This document shows, piece by piece, positions 24,540 through 33,634 of a stretch of 64,000 nt of DNA; the stretch's first letter is position 1, and each line of letters starts with the position of its first letter. Origin of the DNA: Rhizobacter terrae. GTDB lineage: Bacteria > Pseudomonadota > Gammaproteobacteria > Burkholderiales > Burkholderiaceae_C. The DNA lies in assembly GCF_003852895.1 (NCBI RefSeq), contig NZ_QUSW01000003.1, positions 372,001 to 436,000 on the forward strand. The letters run 5' to 3'. The notes under the pieces are model-generated. The model was not told where the DNA came from. It was given only the letters and a program-made list of their open reading frames with translations, and made no database searches. The translations under genes were made by a program, and so were the position numbers.

Positions 24540-26675
24540 TCACTTCGCCAGCGTCGCGCTGTCCACGCTGCGCAGGTCCTGCGCCACCCGCCCGTCCTTG
24601 AGCACGATCACCCGGCTGGCCGACGCGATCGTCTCCGGCCGGTGCGCCACGATCACCCGCGTCAGCTCCAGCTGCTTCACCGACTGGTTCACCAGCCGCT
24701 CGCGGTCCACGTCCAGCGCACTCGTCGCCTCGTCCAGCAGCAGGATCTTCGGGCGCTTGTACAAGGCGCGCGCCAGCAGCAGCCGCTGCTTCTGCCCGCC
24801 GGAGATGCTCGTGCCCATGTCGCCGATCAGCGTGTGGAAACCCATCGGCATCGCGGCGACCTCGTCATGCACCGACGCGAGCCGCGCGCACTCCTCCACC
24901 CAGGCCAGGTCTGGCGTGGCATCGAAGAAACTGATGTTGTCGATGATCGACCCGGCGAAGAGCTGGTCGTCCTGCATCACCGTGCCGATCATGTCGCGCC
25001 AGGTGCGCAGCCCCAGGTGCGCCAGCGGCACACCGCCCACGCGCACCTCGCCCACCTGCGGTTCGTGGATGCCGAGGATGAGCTTCAGCAAGGTCGTCTT
25101 GCCGCAGCCCGACGGCCCGACGATCGCCACCGATTCGCCCGGCTCGATCGCGAAGTTCACGTTCTTCAGCACCACCGGCTCCGCATCCGAATAGCGGAAG
25201 CCCACGCCGCGCAGCTCCAGGTGCGCGCTCAGGTCGGCGCGCGGCGGCACCAGCACTTCCGTCTCGGGCGGCGTGAGCACGATGTCCGCCAGCCGCTCGC
25301 CCTGCAGCTTGAGCATCTTCAGCTCCACCGCCTTGTCGATGAGCCCGCTCACCCGCAGCGCGAACTGCTCCTTGTAGGCGATGAACGCGAACAGCATGCC
25401 CACCGAGAAGCTGCGGTCCAGCACCAGCAGCGAACCCACCCAGATCACGGCCACGCGTTCCAGGCCGAACACCAGCTTGTGCAGCACGCCAAACATCAGG
25501 TCCAGCTTGCGCGTGGCGATGTTGGCGTTCATCGCATCCACCACCAGGTTCATGAAACGGCCCTGCCGGTCTTCCTGGCGGTTGAAGAGCTTGATGGACT
25601 GCACGCCACGCAACGATTCGAGGAAGTGGCTCGCCTTCTTAGCGTCGTGGATGATGGCCTCCTCCGTCGCCGTGCGCAGCGGCTTGAAGAAGGCCCAGCG
25701 AAGGCCCGCGTAGGCGGCCACGCAGCCCAGGGCGATCAGCGTGAGCGTGCCGCTGTAGATGCTCATCATCACCAGCGTCATCACCACCAGCAGGCCGTCG
25801 AGCACCACCTCGATGAACGAGGTGGTGAGCGTCTGCTGGATCTGCTGGATGGCGCCGAAGCGCGACATCACGTCGCCCGTGTGGCGCTTCTCGAACCACG
25901 ACACCGGCAGGCGCATCAGGTGCGCGAACACGTTGGACAGCCACTGCAGGTTCAGCGTGGCCGACAGGTACAGGACCGACCACGAGCGGATCGCACCCGT
26001 CGCCACCTGGATGAACACCAGGAGCCCGAAGCCCAGGCCCAACGTCACCAGCAGGTCGCGGTCGGCCGCCACCAGCACGCTGTCCACCGTCCACTGCATG
26101 AAGAAGGGTGACAGCAGCATGAACACTTCCAGCGCCAGCGCCAGAGCGAACACCTGCAGCAGCGAACGCTTGAGGCCCGACACCCGCCCCAGCAGCTGCT
26201 TCAGCGTGACCGACTGGCGCTCCACCTTGCGCTCGAACTCTGCCGCCGGCGTGAGCTCCAGCACCACGCCGGTGAAGTGCTTGGACACCTCGTCCATCGA
26301 CAGATGCCGGATGCCGCGCGCCGGATCGTGGATCACGGCCTTTCCGTGCCGGATGTCGGCGAGCACGACGAAGTGGTTCAGGTCCCAGTGCAGCACGCAG
26401 GGCATCTGCAATTGCGGCAGGTGTTCCAGCTCGGCACGCAGCGCACGCGGGTTCAGCTTCATCTGGCCGGCGATGCGCGTGAGGTCCACCATCGTCACGC
26501 CCTTGAGCGACAGCGAGAAGCGCTGGCGCAGCGTGGGCATGTCGGTGTGCAGGCCGTGGTAGGCCGCGACCATCGCCAGACTGGCGAGGCCGCATTCCGC
26601 GGCCTCGGTCTGCAGCAGCATCGGCACAGAGTGCTTGCCGAAGCCGAGCTTGAGGGAAGAGAAGAATCCGCTCAT
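24540..26675 (-). CDS. C39-peptidase-containing ABC exporter (PCAT), first copy
   Basis: 711 aa with three domains in order. Residues 1-150: C39 peptidase with catalytic Cys28 in QTEAAECGLASLAMVA, His in HWDLNHFVVL and Asp in IHDPARG. About 160-440: six-helix transmembrane domain. About 480-700: nucleotide-binding domain with Walker A VGPSGCGKTTLL, signature SISGGQKQRLLLARAL and Walker B ILLLDEATSALD. Such proteins cut double-glycine leader peptides and export the cargo across the inner membrane with an HlyD adaptor and TolC. The HlyD gene is 10 bp upstream. I find no leader-bearing substrate gene beside this copy; the nearest candidates are in the 35-41 kb cluster. Confidence 0.93.
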   Translation of the reverse strand: MSGFFSSLKLGFGKHSVPMLLQTEAAECGLASLAMVAAYHGLHTDMPTLRQRFSLSLKGVTMVDLTRIAGQMKLNPRALRAELEHLPQLQMPCVLHWDLNHFVVLADIRHGKAVIHDPARGIRHLSMDEVSKHFTGVVLELTPAAEFERKVERQSVTLKQLLGRVSGLKRSLLQVFALALALEVFMLLSPFFMQWTVDSVLVAADRDLLVTLGLGFGLLVFIQVATGAIRSWSVLYLSATLNLQWLSNVFAHLMRLPVSWFEKRHTGDVMSRFGAIQQIQQTLTTSFIEVVLDGLLVVMTLVMMSIYSGTLTLIALGCVAAYAGLRWAFFKPLRTATEEAIIHDAKKASHFLESLRGVQSIKLFNRQEDRQGRFMNLVVDAMNANIATRKLDLMFGVLHKLVFGLERVAVIWVGSLLVLDRSFSVGMLFAFIAYKEQFALRVSGLIDKAVELKMLKLQGERLADIVLTPPETEVLVPPRADLSAHLELRGVGFRYSDAEPVVLKNVNFAIEPGESVAIVGPSGCGKTTLLKLILGIHEPQVGEVRVGGVPLAHLGLRTWRDMIGTVMQDDQLFAGSIIDNISFFDATPDLAWVEECARLASVHDEVAAMPMGFHTLIGDMGTSISGGQKQRLLLARALYKRPKILLLDEATSALDVDRERLVNQSVKQLELTRVIVAHRPETIASASRVIVLKDGRVAQDLRSVDSATLAK

Positions 26676-26685
26676 GGTGTGATGT

Positions 26686-27951
26686 TCAGACCCGTCCGGT
26701 GACGCTCAACAGCGGCTCGAAGATCCACTCGATGATGCGCCGGCGGTCCAGCATCACGTCCGCCTCCAGCTGCATGCCGGGGGCCAGAGGCTGCGCCTGG
26801 CCATAGGCCTTCACGAACTGCTCGTTCAGCGTGACGGTGATGGGGTACAGCGGCTCGGCCGAGGGCGTGGCCTTCATCGACTCCGGCAACGGCAGGCTGG
26901 CCAGCTCCGCCGCATGCAGCGGCGTGCGCGACACCTGCACCACCTGGCCCGCATGGTGGCCGAACTTCTGGTACGGAAACGCCTGGTACCGCAGCTGCAC
27001 CGCCTGGTCCGGCCGCACGAAACCCACGGCACTGGAGGGTGCGAACAGCTTGGCCTGCAGCCGCGCCTCGCTGGGCAGCAGGCTGGCCAGCGCGGTGGCC
27101 GGCGTGACGCTCGTGCCCACGTTGGCCAGCACGGCGGTGACCACGCCGTCCTGCGGCGCGCGGATCACCACCGTCTGCCTGGCGGCGTTCTCGGCCGACG
27201 CACCGGCCAGTGCGGCCAGCTCGCGCTCGATCTCCCCCTTGGCCGCCATGCTTCGCAGCGGCTCTTCCCGACGACGTGCCTCGATCATTCCCATCTCGCG
27301 CGTCTGCGCGGAGCGCTTGAGCGAAAGGGCCTGCAACTTGGCCTGGACCTCCAGCACCTCCGCCTTGCGGGTGCGCAGGTGGGCGTCCGACACGAAGTTC
27401 TCGCCACGCAGCGACTCGTACTGCGCCAGGTCCTGCTGCTTGAGCACGAGCTGCTGCTGGTACAGGCGCGCCTCGGCATCCATCTGCGTCAGCTCACGCT
27501 TCATGTCGGCGAGCTGGCGGTCCAGTCCGGCCGCCTGCTCCTGCTGCAGCTCGGTGGTGCGGCGCTGCGCTTCCTCCAGGCTGAGCTTGCGCGCGGCGAT
27601 GCTGCTGAGCACCTGGGCCTGCGTATCGCCATTCAGGGTGGACCGGTCCAGCGAAAGCACGAACAGCACGTCGCCGCGCTTGACGTTCTGGCCCTCGACC
27701 GCATGGCTTTCAGACACCACGCCGGCCTGTGGGGGCACCAGGCGCAGCACGCCCCGGTCTGGCACCAGATAGCCGGTGATGTGCGCTTTTCGCGTGTAGC
27801 TGCCCTGGAAGAGGAAGCCGGTCACCAGCGCGGCGATGACCAGCACCAGCACCGTCAACACCACCAGCGGCACCGGCCGCACGAGCTGGATGCTGCCCAG
27901 CCACGCCTGCTGGCGGCCCTCGATGACTTCGGAACGGAAGAGGCTGGACAT
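26686..27951 (-). CDS. HlyD-family secretion adaptor (pairs with first PCAT)
   Basis: 421 aa from ATG 27951 (AGGGG 5 bases upstream; ATG 27996 is an alternative). One transmembrane helix at about residues 30-52 (VVLTVLVLVIAALVTGFLF), a biotinyl-lipoyl-like half-motif (GVLRLVPPQAGVVSE, EGQNVKRGDVLFVL), a long coiled coil (about 100-230), the second lipoyl half (VIRAPQDGVVTAV) and a beta-barrel C-terminus. Connects the inner-membrane exporter with an outer-membrane channel. First gene of a two-gene operon with the exporter. Confidence 0.9.
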   Translation of the reverse strand: MSSLFRSEVIEGRQQAWLGSIQLVRPVPLVVLTVLVLVIAALVTGFLFQGSYTRKAHITGYLVPDRGVLRLVPPQAGVVSESHAVEGQNVKRGDVLFVLSLDRSTLNGDTQAQVLSSIAARKLSLEEAQRRTTELQQEQAAGLDRQLADMKRELTQMDAEARLYQQQLVLKQQDLAQYESLRGENFVSDAHLRTRKAEVLEVQAKLQALSLKRSAQTREMGMIEARRREEPLRSMAAKGEIERELAALAGASAENAARQTVVIRAPQDGVVTAVLANVGTSVTPATALASLLPSEARLQAKLFAPSSAVGFVRPDQAVQLRYQAFPYQKFGHHAGQVVQVSRTPLHAAELASLPLPESMKATPSAEPLYPITVTLNEQFVKAYGQAQPLAPGMQLEADVMLDRRRIIEWIFEPLLSVTGRV

Positions 27952-28134
27952 GGAACCCCTGGGCGGACTCGGACGACTTGCACGGGATTCCAACATTCCC
28001 GGGCCGCGGCGGCAACTGCCAGGGTTTACAGGCTGACGCCGGCCGTGGCGAGGCGCAGACTGCACAGCAGTCAGAAAATCAGGGCGCGGTGCGCGCCCTT
28101 CCGCCGGAACACATGCCCGGCCGGAGACAAACCG

Positions 28135-28473
28135 ATGAACACCCTTCGCCGCGTGGTCCTGGCCGGACTGTCGGGGTTGGCCGCCTGTTCGGCCGCGCCG
28201 ACGGGCGTGCACACGTCCGCGGGGCTCGACGCGGTCACGGCCGAATGCCTGGCGTCGTCGTCCGGCGTGTGCCACCTGGTGTTTCAGCCCCGGCGGGATG
28301 CAGCCGTCACCCGGCTGGAGATCCCGATGAGCGCACGAATTCGGATTGCCGATGCGGCCCGCGGGTTGCCCTATTGCCAGTCGTCGGATGCGGAGATCGA
28401 CTGGCAGACCTGCACGAAGAACACGCTGGGGCAGACGGTCATGGGAAACGGGGCGTTGGTGGTGTGGCCGTAA
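28135..28473 (+). CDS. Small putative lipoprotein of unknown function
   Basis: 112 aa from ATG 28135. Lipobox LAAC (Cys18) after MNTLRRVVLAGLSG. The mature part holds four further Cys and a moderately hydrophobic VCHLVFQPRRDAAVTRLEIPM segment. It is divergent from the HlyD gene at 27951. I do not recognise the family. It could be an outer-membrane or periplasmic accessory of the neighbouring exporter, but nothing in the sequence proves this. Confidence 0.6.
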   Translation: MNTLRRVVLAGLSGLAACSAAPTGVHTSAGLDAVTAECLASSSGVCHLVFQPRRDAAVTRLEIPMSARIRIADAARGLPYCQSSDAEIDWQTCTKNTLGQTVMGNGALVVWP

Positions 28474-28574
28474 GGCGGCGGGACCGCGGGAGAGGCAACT
28501 ACAAAGATTTGCAGTTCGTAATCGCGTGCGCAAACCGATAGTACGGTCAGGTTGAACCATGCGGCACGCGCGAG

Positions 28575-30026
28575 ATGACGCCCGAGCTTTTCCAGTGGAG
28601 CGGCGAATTTGCCGACGAGCGGCAGGAGGCTGCATTTCGCGCCGAGTATGTCGGCGACACACGGCGCCATGCCCGCCTCACGCTGCTGATCTGCGCCATC
28701 CTCTACATCGCCATGCTGCCCAGCGACCTGGGCTATCCCCATTGGCTGGCAGAGCGCCTGCCGCTGCGGCTGCTGGTCACCGCGACGGGGCTCGTCCTGT
28801 TCTGGCGCTGCGGGCGCAGCCAGCAGCCCGCGGACCACGACCGCATGGTGTTCGCCTTCGGCCTGGTTGTGGTGGCGAGCTTCTCGCTGATCGCGGCGCA
28901 AACCGGCGCGGTCACCACCAAAGGCCATGTGAGCTTCTTGCTGCTCACCGCCGCATCGTTCATCGGCCTGCCGATGTCGCTGCGCTGGAGCGTCATCCTG
29001 GCCGGCACCTGCCTGGTGTCCTTCATCACCATCATGATCGCGCTGGCTTCGCCTGACTGGACCGCCACCAGCGTCGAAATGGTGTTTGTCGCGCTGGCCA
29101 GCGGACTGCTCATGCGCTACCTGCACATCCTGCGACGCCGCGCCTTCTACAGCCTGTGCCGCGAGCAGGCCGCCGCCAGCGACGCCAGCCGCCATCAGCG
29201 GGAAGCCGAATGCGCGCTGCATGAACTCGCCCGCGCCCAGCAGCAACTCGTGCTGCAGCAAAAGATGGCCTCGGCCGGCACCCTGACCGCCGGCATGGCC
29301 CATGAGATCAACAACCCGGCCAATTTCGCGCATGCCGGCGCACAGGCCATGCAGGATCACCTGGAGCGCTTTCGCGCCTTCCTCCTCGGCTTGGCCGAGG
29401 GCGCCGAAGCCGAGATCCTGCAGGCGATGAACCTGCGCATCGACGAGCTCGCCGCGCAGGTGCGCGTGATCATCGAGGGCACGTCGCGAATTTGCACCCT
29501 GGTGAAGTCGCTGCGCAGCTTCTCGCGACTCGGCCACGCGCCCTTCCAACCGACCGCGATCGACGAGTGCCTGCAAACGACGATCCAGCTCGTGCAGTCG
29601 CGCTACACCGAGTCGGTGGACTTCTGCAGCCACATCGATGCCGACCTGCAACTGGACTGCCGCGCAGCTCAGCTCAACCAGGTGTTCATGAATCTGATCG
29701 TCAACGCTTGCCAGGCCATCGAAGCCAGCCGGCGCAGCCGGCTTGCGGCGCCGCGCGGCACGCTGCGCATCCACGCCCGCCGGCAAGGCCCTGTCCTGGC
29801 CATCGACTTCGAGGACAACGGCTGCGGCATGAGTCCAGACGTCTCGGCACGCATCTTCGACCCCTTCTTCACCACCAGAGCGGTGGGCGAGGGCGTCGGG
29901 CTGGGCCTGGCAATCTCATTCGCCATCGTGCAGGATCACGGCGGGCGCATCGACGTGCGCTCCATCGAGGGCCAGGGCACGCGCATCACCGTCAGTCTTC
30001 CGCTGAGTCAGGAGACCGCGCCGTGA
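28575..30026 (+). CDS. Membrane sensor histidine kinase
   Basis: 483 aa. N-terminal sensor of about six hydrophobic helices (residues 35-190: LTLLICAILYIAML, LLVTATGLVLF, MVFAFGLVVVASFSLIA, VSFLLLTAASFIGL, WSVILAGTCLVSFITIMIA, VFVALASGLLM), a coiled coil, the HisKA-like phosphoacceptor His243 in GMAHEINNPANF, and a HATPase_c domain with N box NLIVNACQAI, G1 DNGCGM, F box FDPFFTTR and G2 VGLGLAIS. No cognate response regulator is adjacent. The Shine-Dalgarno before ATG 28575 is weak, so the exact start is uncertain. Confidence 0.85.
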   Translation: MTPELFQWSGEFADERQEAAFRAEYVGDTRRHARLTLLICAILYIAMLPSDLGYPHWLAERLPLRLLVTATGLVLFWRCGRSQQPADHDRMVFAFGLVVVASFSLIAAQTGAVTTKGHVSFLLLTAASFIGLPMSLRWSVILAGTCLVSFITIMIALASPDWTATSVEMVFVALASGLLMRYLHILRRRAFYSLCREQAAASDASRHQREAECALHELARAQQQLVLQQKMASAGTLTAGMAHEINNPANFAHAGAQAMQDHLERFRAFLLGLAEGAEAEILQAMNLRIDELAAQVRVIIEGTSRICTLVKSLRSFSRLGHAPFQPTAIDECLQTTIQLVQSRYTESVDFCSHIDADLQLDCRAAQLNQVFMNLIVNACQAIEASRRSRLAAPRGTLRIHARRQGPVLAIDFEDNGCGMSPDVSARIFDPFFTTRAVGEGVGLGLAISFAIVQDHGGRIDVRSIEGQGTRITVSLPLSQETAP

Positions 30027-30035
30027 AGCGGCCGA

Positions 30036-30671
30036 TCAAAGTCCGACAACCCGAGCACCCGGCGACGCTGTTGAAGCCAGCGCGACCGCACGGACCACCG
30101 CCTGCGCGATCTTCCCGCCGCCGATGACGGAGGGCTCGATCGGGTTGGCAAAGTCTTCATCTGATGTGCAGACCAGCCGCAGCTCGATGACCTGCAACTG
30201 CTTCTCGACAGCGACCCGAACGATGGCGTCGTTGAACGCGGCCAGCGCGATGGTCACGCGCCGTTGGAAGGTCGGCTCCGGGAAGCAGCCGTTGTAGACC
30301 GTGCAGACCACCAGCGGCAGCCCACGCGCCAGGCAGGCATCGACCACCTGCCGATAGGACGACCGGAAGCCGTCCACCGCATCGGCCAGCATCAGCAGGG
30401 CCTCGCCGCTGGAGGCCACGGGCGATTCCAGCACCTCGGCGCGCAGCAAGGCGTTGTTGCCGCCCACGCTCAGGACGAGATGCGTGGCGTCGTCAGGGAT
30501 GTCGGCCAGCTGCGCTGCGATGTCGTCGGTGGTCGATCCGTCGATCGCGCCGAGGGTGGCGCGCCAGCCGGTCGGCAACTGGGCCTGGAGCTGCTGGATG
30601 ACGGCCGGGCCGCCGTTGGCGTAGGCGCCGTTGTCGAAGACGGAGTCGCCGAGGAGGATGAGGTGGGGCAT
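30036..30671 (-). CDS. SGNH/GDSL-type hydrolase
   Basis: 211 aa. Block I GDSVFDNGAY with nucleophile Ser10, Gly in DGSTTDD, block III VLSVGGNNA (Asn), and a C-terminal NPIEPSVIGGGKIAQ region where the catalytic Asp/His would be expected, here with Glu and Ile rather than the usual DxxH, so the C-terminal block is atypical. No signal peptide, so probably cytoplasmic. Substrate unknown. It converges with the sensor kinase gene. Confidence 0.75.
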   Translation of the reverse strand: MPHLILLGDSVFDNGAYANGGPAVIQQLQAQLPTGWRATLGAIDGSTTDDIAAQLADIPDDATHLVLSVGGNNALLRAEVLESPVASSGEALLMLADAVDGFRSSYRQVVDACLARGLPLVVCTVYNGCFPEPTFQRRVTIALAAFNDAIVRVAVEKQLQVIELRLVCTSDEDFANPIEPSVIGGGKIAQAVVRAVALASTASPGARVVGL

Positions 30672-30768
30672 GGTGGATGGAACAAGGCGGACGGACTTTC
30701 GAGTCGCAGCATACCGAGCTTTGCCACCCGCTCTTCCGCCCCTTGGGCTTTGCGCCGCTCGATGAACC

Positions 30769-31290
30769 TCAGCGATTCAACTTCAACATGAACGGCAGGT
30801 CCATGACGCAGGGCTTGCCGGCACATTTCGCAGGTTTGTAGGGCGTGTCCATCAGCACGCGGAAGACGACGGCCTGCAAGTCATCGTTCGGACTGTCGAC
30901 CACCCCCACTGACTGCGCCACCCCGTCGGCCCCCACATGGATCACCAACGACAGCCGGCCGTCGATGAGCAACGAGTGCTGCATACGCGAGACAGCGGCC
31001 GCCAGTGGTTTCAGGCCGTAGAGCGGAAACGGCGGTTCGTCGGTGGGTGACAGAGACTCATATCGCGATCGCAAGTCCGCGATCTCTTCCTCCTTCAAGT
31101 CCGCATACCCACGGTCAAGTGGAATGGATGTGGCGCCGATGGCTCGCCGGATGTTGGAGCCCACATCCGGCTCTGTTTGCCGCAATCGATAGTCACCGGC
31201 GAACGCCACGCCCGAAAACGCGAGCACTGCAAAGCTCGCAGCCAGCGCCCGCAACAGGCGCGGTTTGTTATTCAAAAGTTCTTTGTGCAT
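30769..31290 (-). CDS. Secreted protein with TonB-C-terminal-like domain
   Basis: 173 aa from ATG 31290. Signal peptide at about residues 1-32 (LLRALAASFAVLAFSGVAFA). The C-terminal 75 residues (SLLIDGRLSLVIHVGADGVAQSVGVVDSPNDDLQAVVFRVLMDTPYKPAKCAGKPCVMDLPFMLKL, split here only for description) follow the TonB_C pattern: a strand with GxV, a helix, and a final beta strand with two Cys. It lacks the TonB N-terminal transmembrane anchor and proline spacer, so it is not an energy transducer. Upstream lies one copy of the 69-bp repeat also found before the HlyD gene at 36701. Confidence 0.6.
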   Translation of the reverse strand: MHKELLNNKPRLLRALAASFAVLAFSGVAFAGDYRLRQTEPDVGSNIRRAIGATSIPLDRGYADLKEEEIADLRSRYESLSPTDEPPFPLYGLKPLAAAVSRMQHSLLIDGRLSLVIHVGADGVAQSVGVVDSPNDDLQAVVFRVLMDTPYKPAKCAGKPCVMDLPFMLKLNR

Positions 31291-31356
31291 TTTGACTTTC
31301 CTCGTTCCCCCTGCGGCGCGCCGTCTGCCGACATGCATGTGCACCGCGCTTGACGC

Positions 31357-31425
31357 CATTGCATCGCAGCATGCGCATGAAGGCCATGCCCAATCTGTGC
31401 CATTGACAAACGATCGTGCGACGTG
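31357..31425. repeat. 69-bp imperfect repeat, copy A
   Basis: Aligns without gaps to 36752-36820; by my hand alignment 56 of 69 bases match, with perfect blocks CATTGCATCGCA, CATTGACAAAC and TCGTGCGACGTG. Both copies lie immediately upstream of minus-strand genes (31290 and 36701), so this is probably a shared promoter or operator rather than a coding repeat. Confidence 0.75.
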
Positions 31426-31476
31426 ATCCGGCGGCGTGATTCAAGTGCCTCGTCGCGAGGCGCCTCGCGACGAGGC

Positions 31477-33597
31477 TCACTGACCCTGCAGCGCAACCAA
31501 GTCAGTCGGCCTGGAATTCACCGAATGCAGATCGACGACACGGCCTTCACTCAACCTCACCACCCTCTGAGCGCCGGCGATCGTCTCCGGTCGATGCGCG
31601 ACGACGACACGCGTCAACTTCAAGCGCCCGAGCGACTGGGACACCAGCCTTTCATTGGCAACGTCCAGATGGCTGGTTGCCTCATCGAGTGCAAGCACCC
31701 TGGGACACTTGTACAAAGCACGCGCCAGCAAGACTCTCTGCTTCTGCCCGCCACTCAACGAGGAACCCATGTCCCCCACCAGAGTTTCATAGGCCATCGG
31801 CATCTTCTCGATGTCGTCATGCACCTGAGCCAATCGGGCGCACGCCTGCACTCTTGCCAGATTGGGCTGGTTGTCAAAGAAGCTCACGTTGTCCGCAATG
31901 CTTCCAGCCATCAAGACGTCTTCCTGCATGACCGTTCCCACCAAGCGACGATAGTTCTGCACGCCGATGCGTTGCATCGGCTGGCCTCCGTAGAGCACCT
32001 CTCCCTCCACTGGTTGGATCAGACCGAGCAGCACCTTCAGCAGCGTCGTCTTGCCCCCGCCGCTGGGGCCGACGATGGCAACGTTCTCTCCCGCGCTGAT
32101 GTGCAGGTTCACATCCTTGAGCACCCAGGGCTCGCCATCGGCATAGCGGAAGCTCACACCGCGCAACTCGATGTCTGCTTGCAGATGACGAAGGTCCCGC
32201 CGCCTTTCGGCCTTCTCGGGTTCGGCCAATGCAATGTCGGCCAACCGCTCAGAGTGCAAGCCGAGCATCTTGATTTCGACTCCGTAGTCAATCAACGCAG
32301 CTACGCGGCTGGTGAACTGTGTCTTGTAACTCACGAAGGCGAACAGCATGCCGACCGTGAACACGCCTGCAGATCGGGCGTCCTCGCGCATCGCCATACC
32401 CGCACCGAGCCAGAGAACGAGGAGGTTCTCGATGCCGAAAATGAAGGTGTTCGCTGCGCTGAACATGATGTTGAGCTTCGCGGTGCGAATGTCCCGGTTC
32501 TGCACATCCACCAACAGGTTTTGCCATCGCGCATGGCGTTCCCGTTCACGTCCGAAGAGCTTGAGCGGAACGATGGCCCGGAGCGATTCGAGGAAGTGGG
32601 AATTTTCCCGTGCCGCAACGATCAACCGCTCGGCCGCTGCCTCCCGGAACGGTCGAAAGGCGAGCCAGCGCAGGCACGCATACGCGAGTACTGCGCCTAC
32701 GACCACGGCTGTCAAAGTGGTCGAGTACAAAAGCATCATCGCGAGGGCCAGAAGACCCATCAGGCCGTCGAGAAGCGCTTCCACCACGCTTAGCGTGAGC
32801 GTTCTCTGGATCGACGACACGGAGCCAAAACGCGAGACGATGTCGCCAAGATGTCTTCGCTCGAAAAACGATGCGGGTAGCTTCAGCAAGTGCCCGAACA
32901 TGTTGCTTGTCCACTGAAAGCTCAGACTTTGCCCAAGCACCATCACCATCCAGCTTCTGGCCAACGCAACCAAGGTCTGAATGAACAACAAGAGTCCGAA
33001 GCCAAGTATCAGCACGGACAGCAACTCGGCGTCATGCGAGGCCAGCGCGTCATCGACGATCAGCTGATTGACCATTGGCGCCGCCAGCGAGAACAGCTCC
33101 AGCACACATGCAAGCATCAGGATCTGAGTCAGCGACCGCCGCAGCCCCAGGACACGCCCCGTGAGCGACTTCAAGGCAACGCGCGGAGGAGCAGAGCGAG
33201 GCTTGAAGTCAGAGGTGGGAGTGAGCTCCAGCGCTATGCCTGTGAAATGCGGCGAGAACTCCTCCAGCGTCAACCGACGCTTTCCTATCGCAGGATCGAG
33301 GATCGTCACATTCCGGCTGTTGGCCGCCACCAGAACCACGAAGTGATTCATGTCCCAGTGCAGGATGCAAGGCATCTTCAATTGAGACAGTTCGTTCACT
33401 TCGACGCGCACCGGGCGGGCGTTGAAGCCCAACTCTTCAGCGTTTGCGATGAGTTGCCGCAGGTTGGAGCCTTTGAGCGAGACGCTGAAACGGCGCCGCA
33501 GTTCACCTAGATCGCCGTTGTCACCATGCGCCGAAGCCACCATCGCGAGGCAAGCCAGAGAGCACTCGTTGGCTTCAGATTGGAGGATGGTTTTCAT
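31477..33597 (-). CDS. C39-peptidase-containing ABC exporter (PCAT), second copy
   Basis: 706 aa from ATG 33597. C39 domain with Cys12 in QSEANECSLACLAMVA (ECS in place of the usual ECG), His in HWDMNHFVVL and Asp in ILDPAIG, so the catalytic triad is present. Transmembrane domain about residues 155-430; NBD with VGPSGGGKTTLL, SLSGGQKQRVLLARAL and LALDEATSHLD. Predicted to cleave double-glycine leaders and export the products. In the same minus-strand block as a HlyD adaptor (36701) and three leader-like peptide genes, which are the natural substrate candidates. An N-terminal extension to 33675 was rejected because the C39 domain starts at MKTILQSE. Confidence 0.92.
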   Translation of the reverse strand: MKTILQSEANECSLACLAMVASAHGDNGDLGELRRRFSVSLKGSNLRQLIANAEELGFNARPVRVEVNELSQLKMPCILHWDMNHFVVLVAANSRNVTILDPAIGKRRLTLEEFSPHFTGIALELTPTSDFKPRSAPPRVALKSLTGRVLGLRRSLTQILMLACVLELFSLAAPMVNQLIVDDALASHDAELLSVLILGFGLLLFIQTLVALARSWMVMVLGQSLSFQWTSNMFGHLLKLPASFFERRHLGDIVSRFGSVSSIQRTLTLSVVEALLDGLMGLLALAMMLLYSTTLTAVVVGAVLAYACLRWLAFRPFREAAAERLIVAARENSHFLESLRAIVPLKLFGRERERHARWQNLLVDVQNRDIRTAKLNIMFSAANTFIFGIENLLVLWLGAGMAMREDARSAGVFTVGMLFAFVSYKTQFTSRVAALIDYGVEIKMLGLHSERLADIALAEPEKAERRRDLRHLQADIELRGVSFRYADGEPWVLKDVNLHISAGENVAIVGPSGGGKTTLLKVLLGLIQPVEGEVLYGGQPMQRIGVQNYRRLVGTVMQEDVLMAGSIADNVSFFDNQPNLARVQACARLAQVHDDIEKMPMAYETLVGDMGSSLSGGQKQRVLLARALYKCPRVLALDEATSHLDVANERLVSQSLGRLKLTRVVVAHRPETIAGAQRVVRLSEGRVVDLHSVNSRPTDLVALQGQ

Positions 33598-33634
33598 ATT
33601 CGCCAGCGCAGATAACCAGGCCGGATTTGTTCGC

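Noticed and set aside
31272-31496. Small frame across repeat copy A (SHDRLSMAQIGHGLHA) resembling a frame across copy B
   Set aside because: The similarity comes from the DNA repeat; base changes are not biased to third positions and no ribosome-binding site precedes the ATG, so I treat it as a regulatory repeat rather than a peptide gene.
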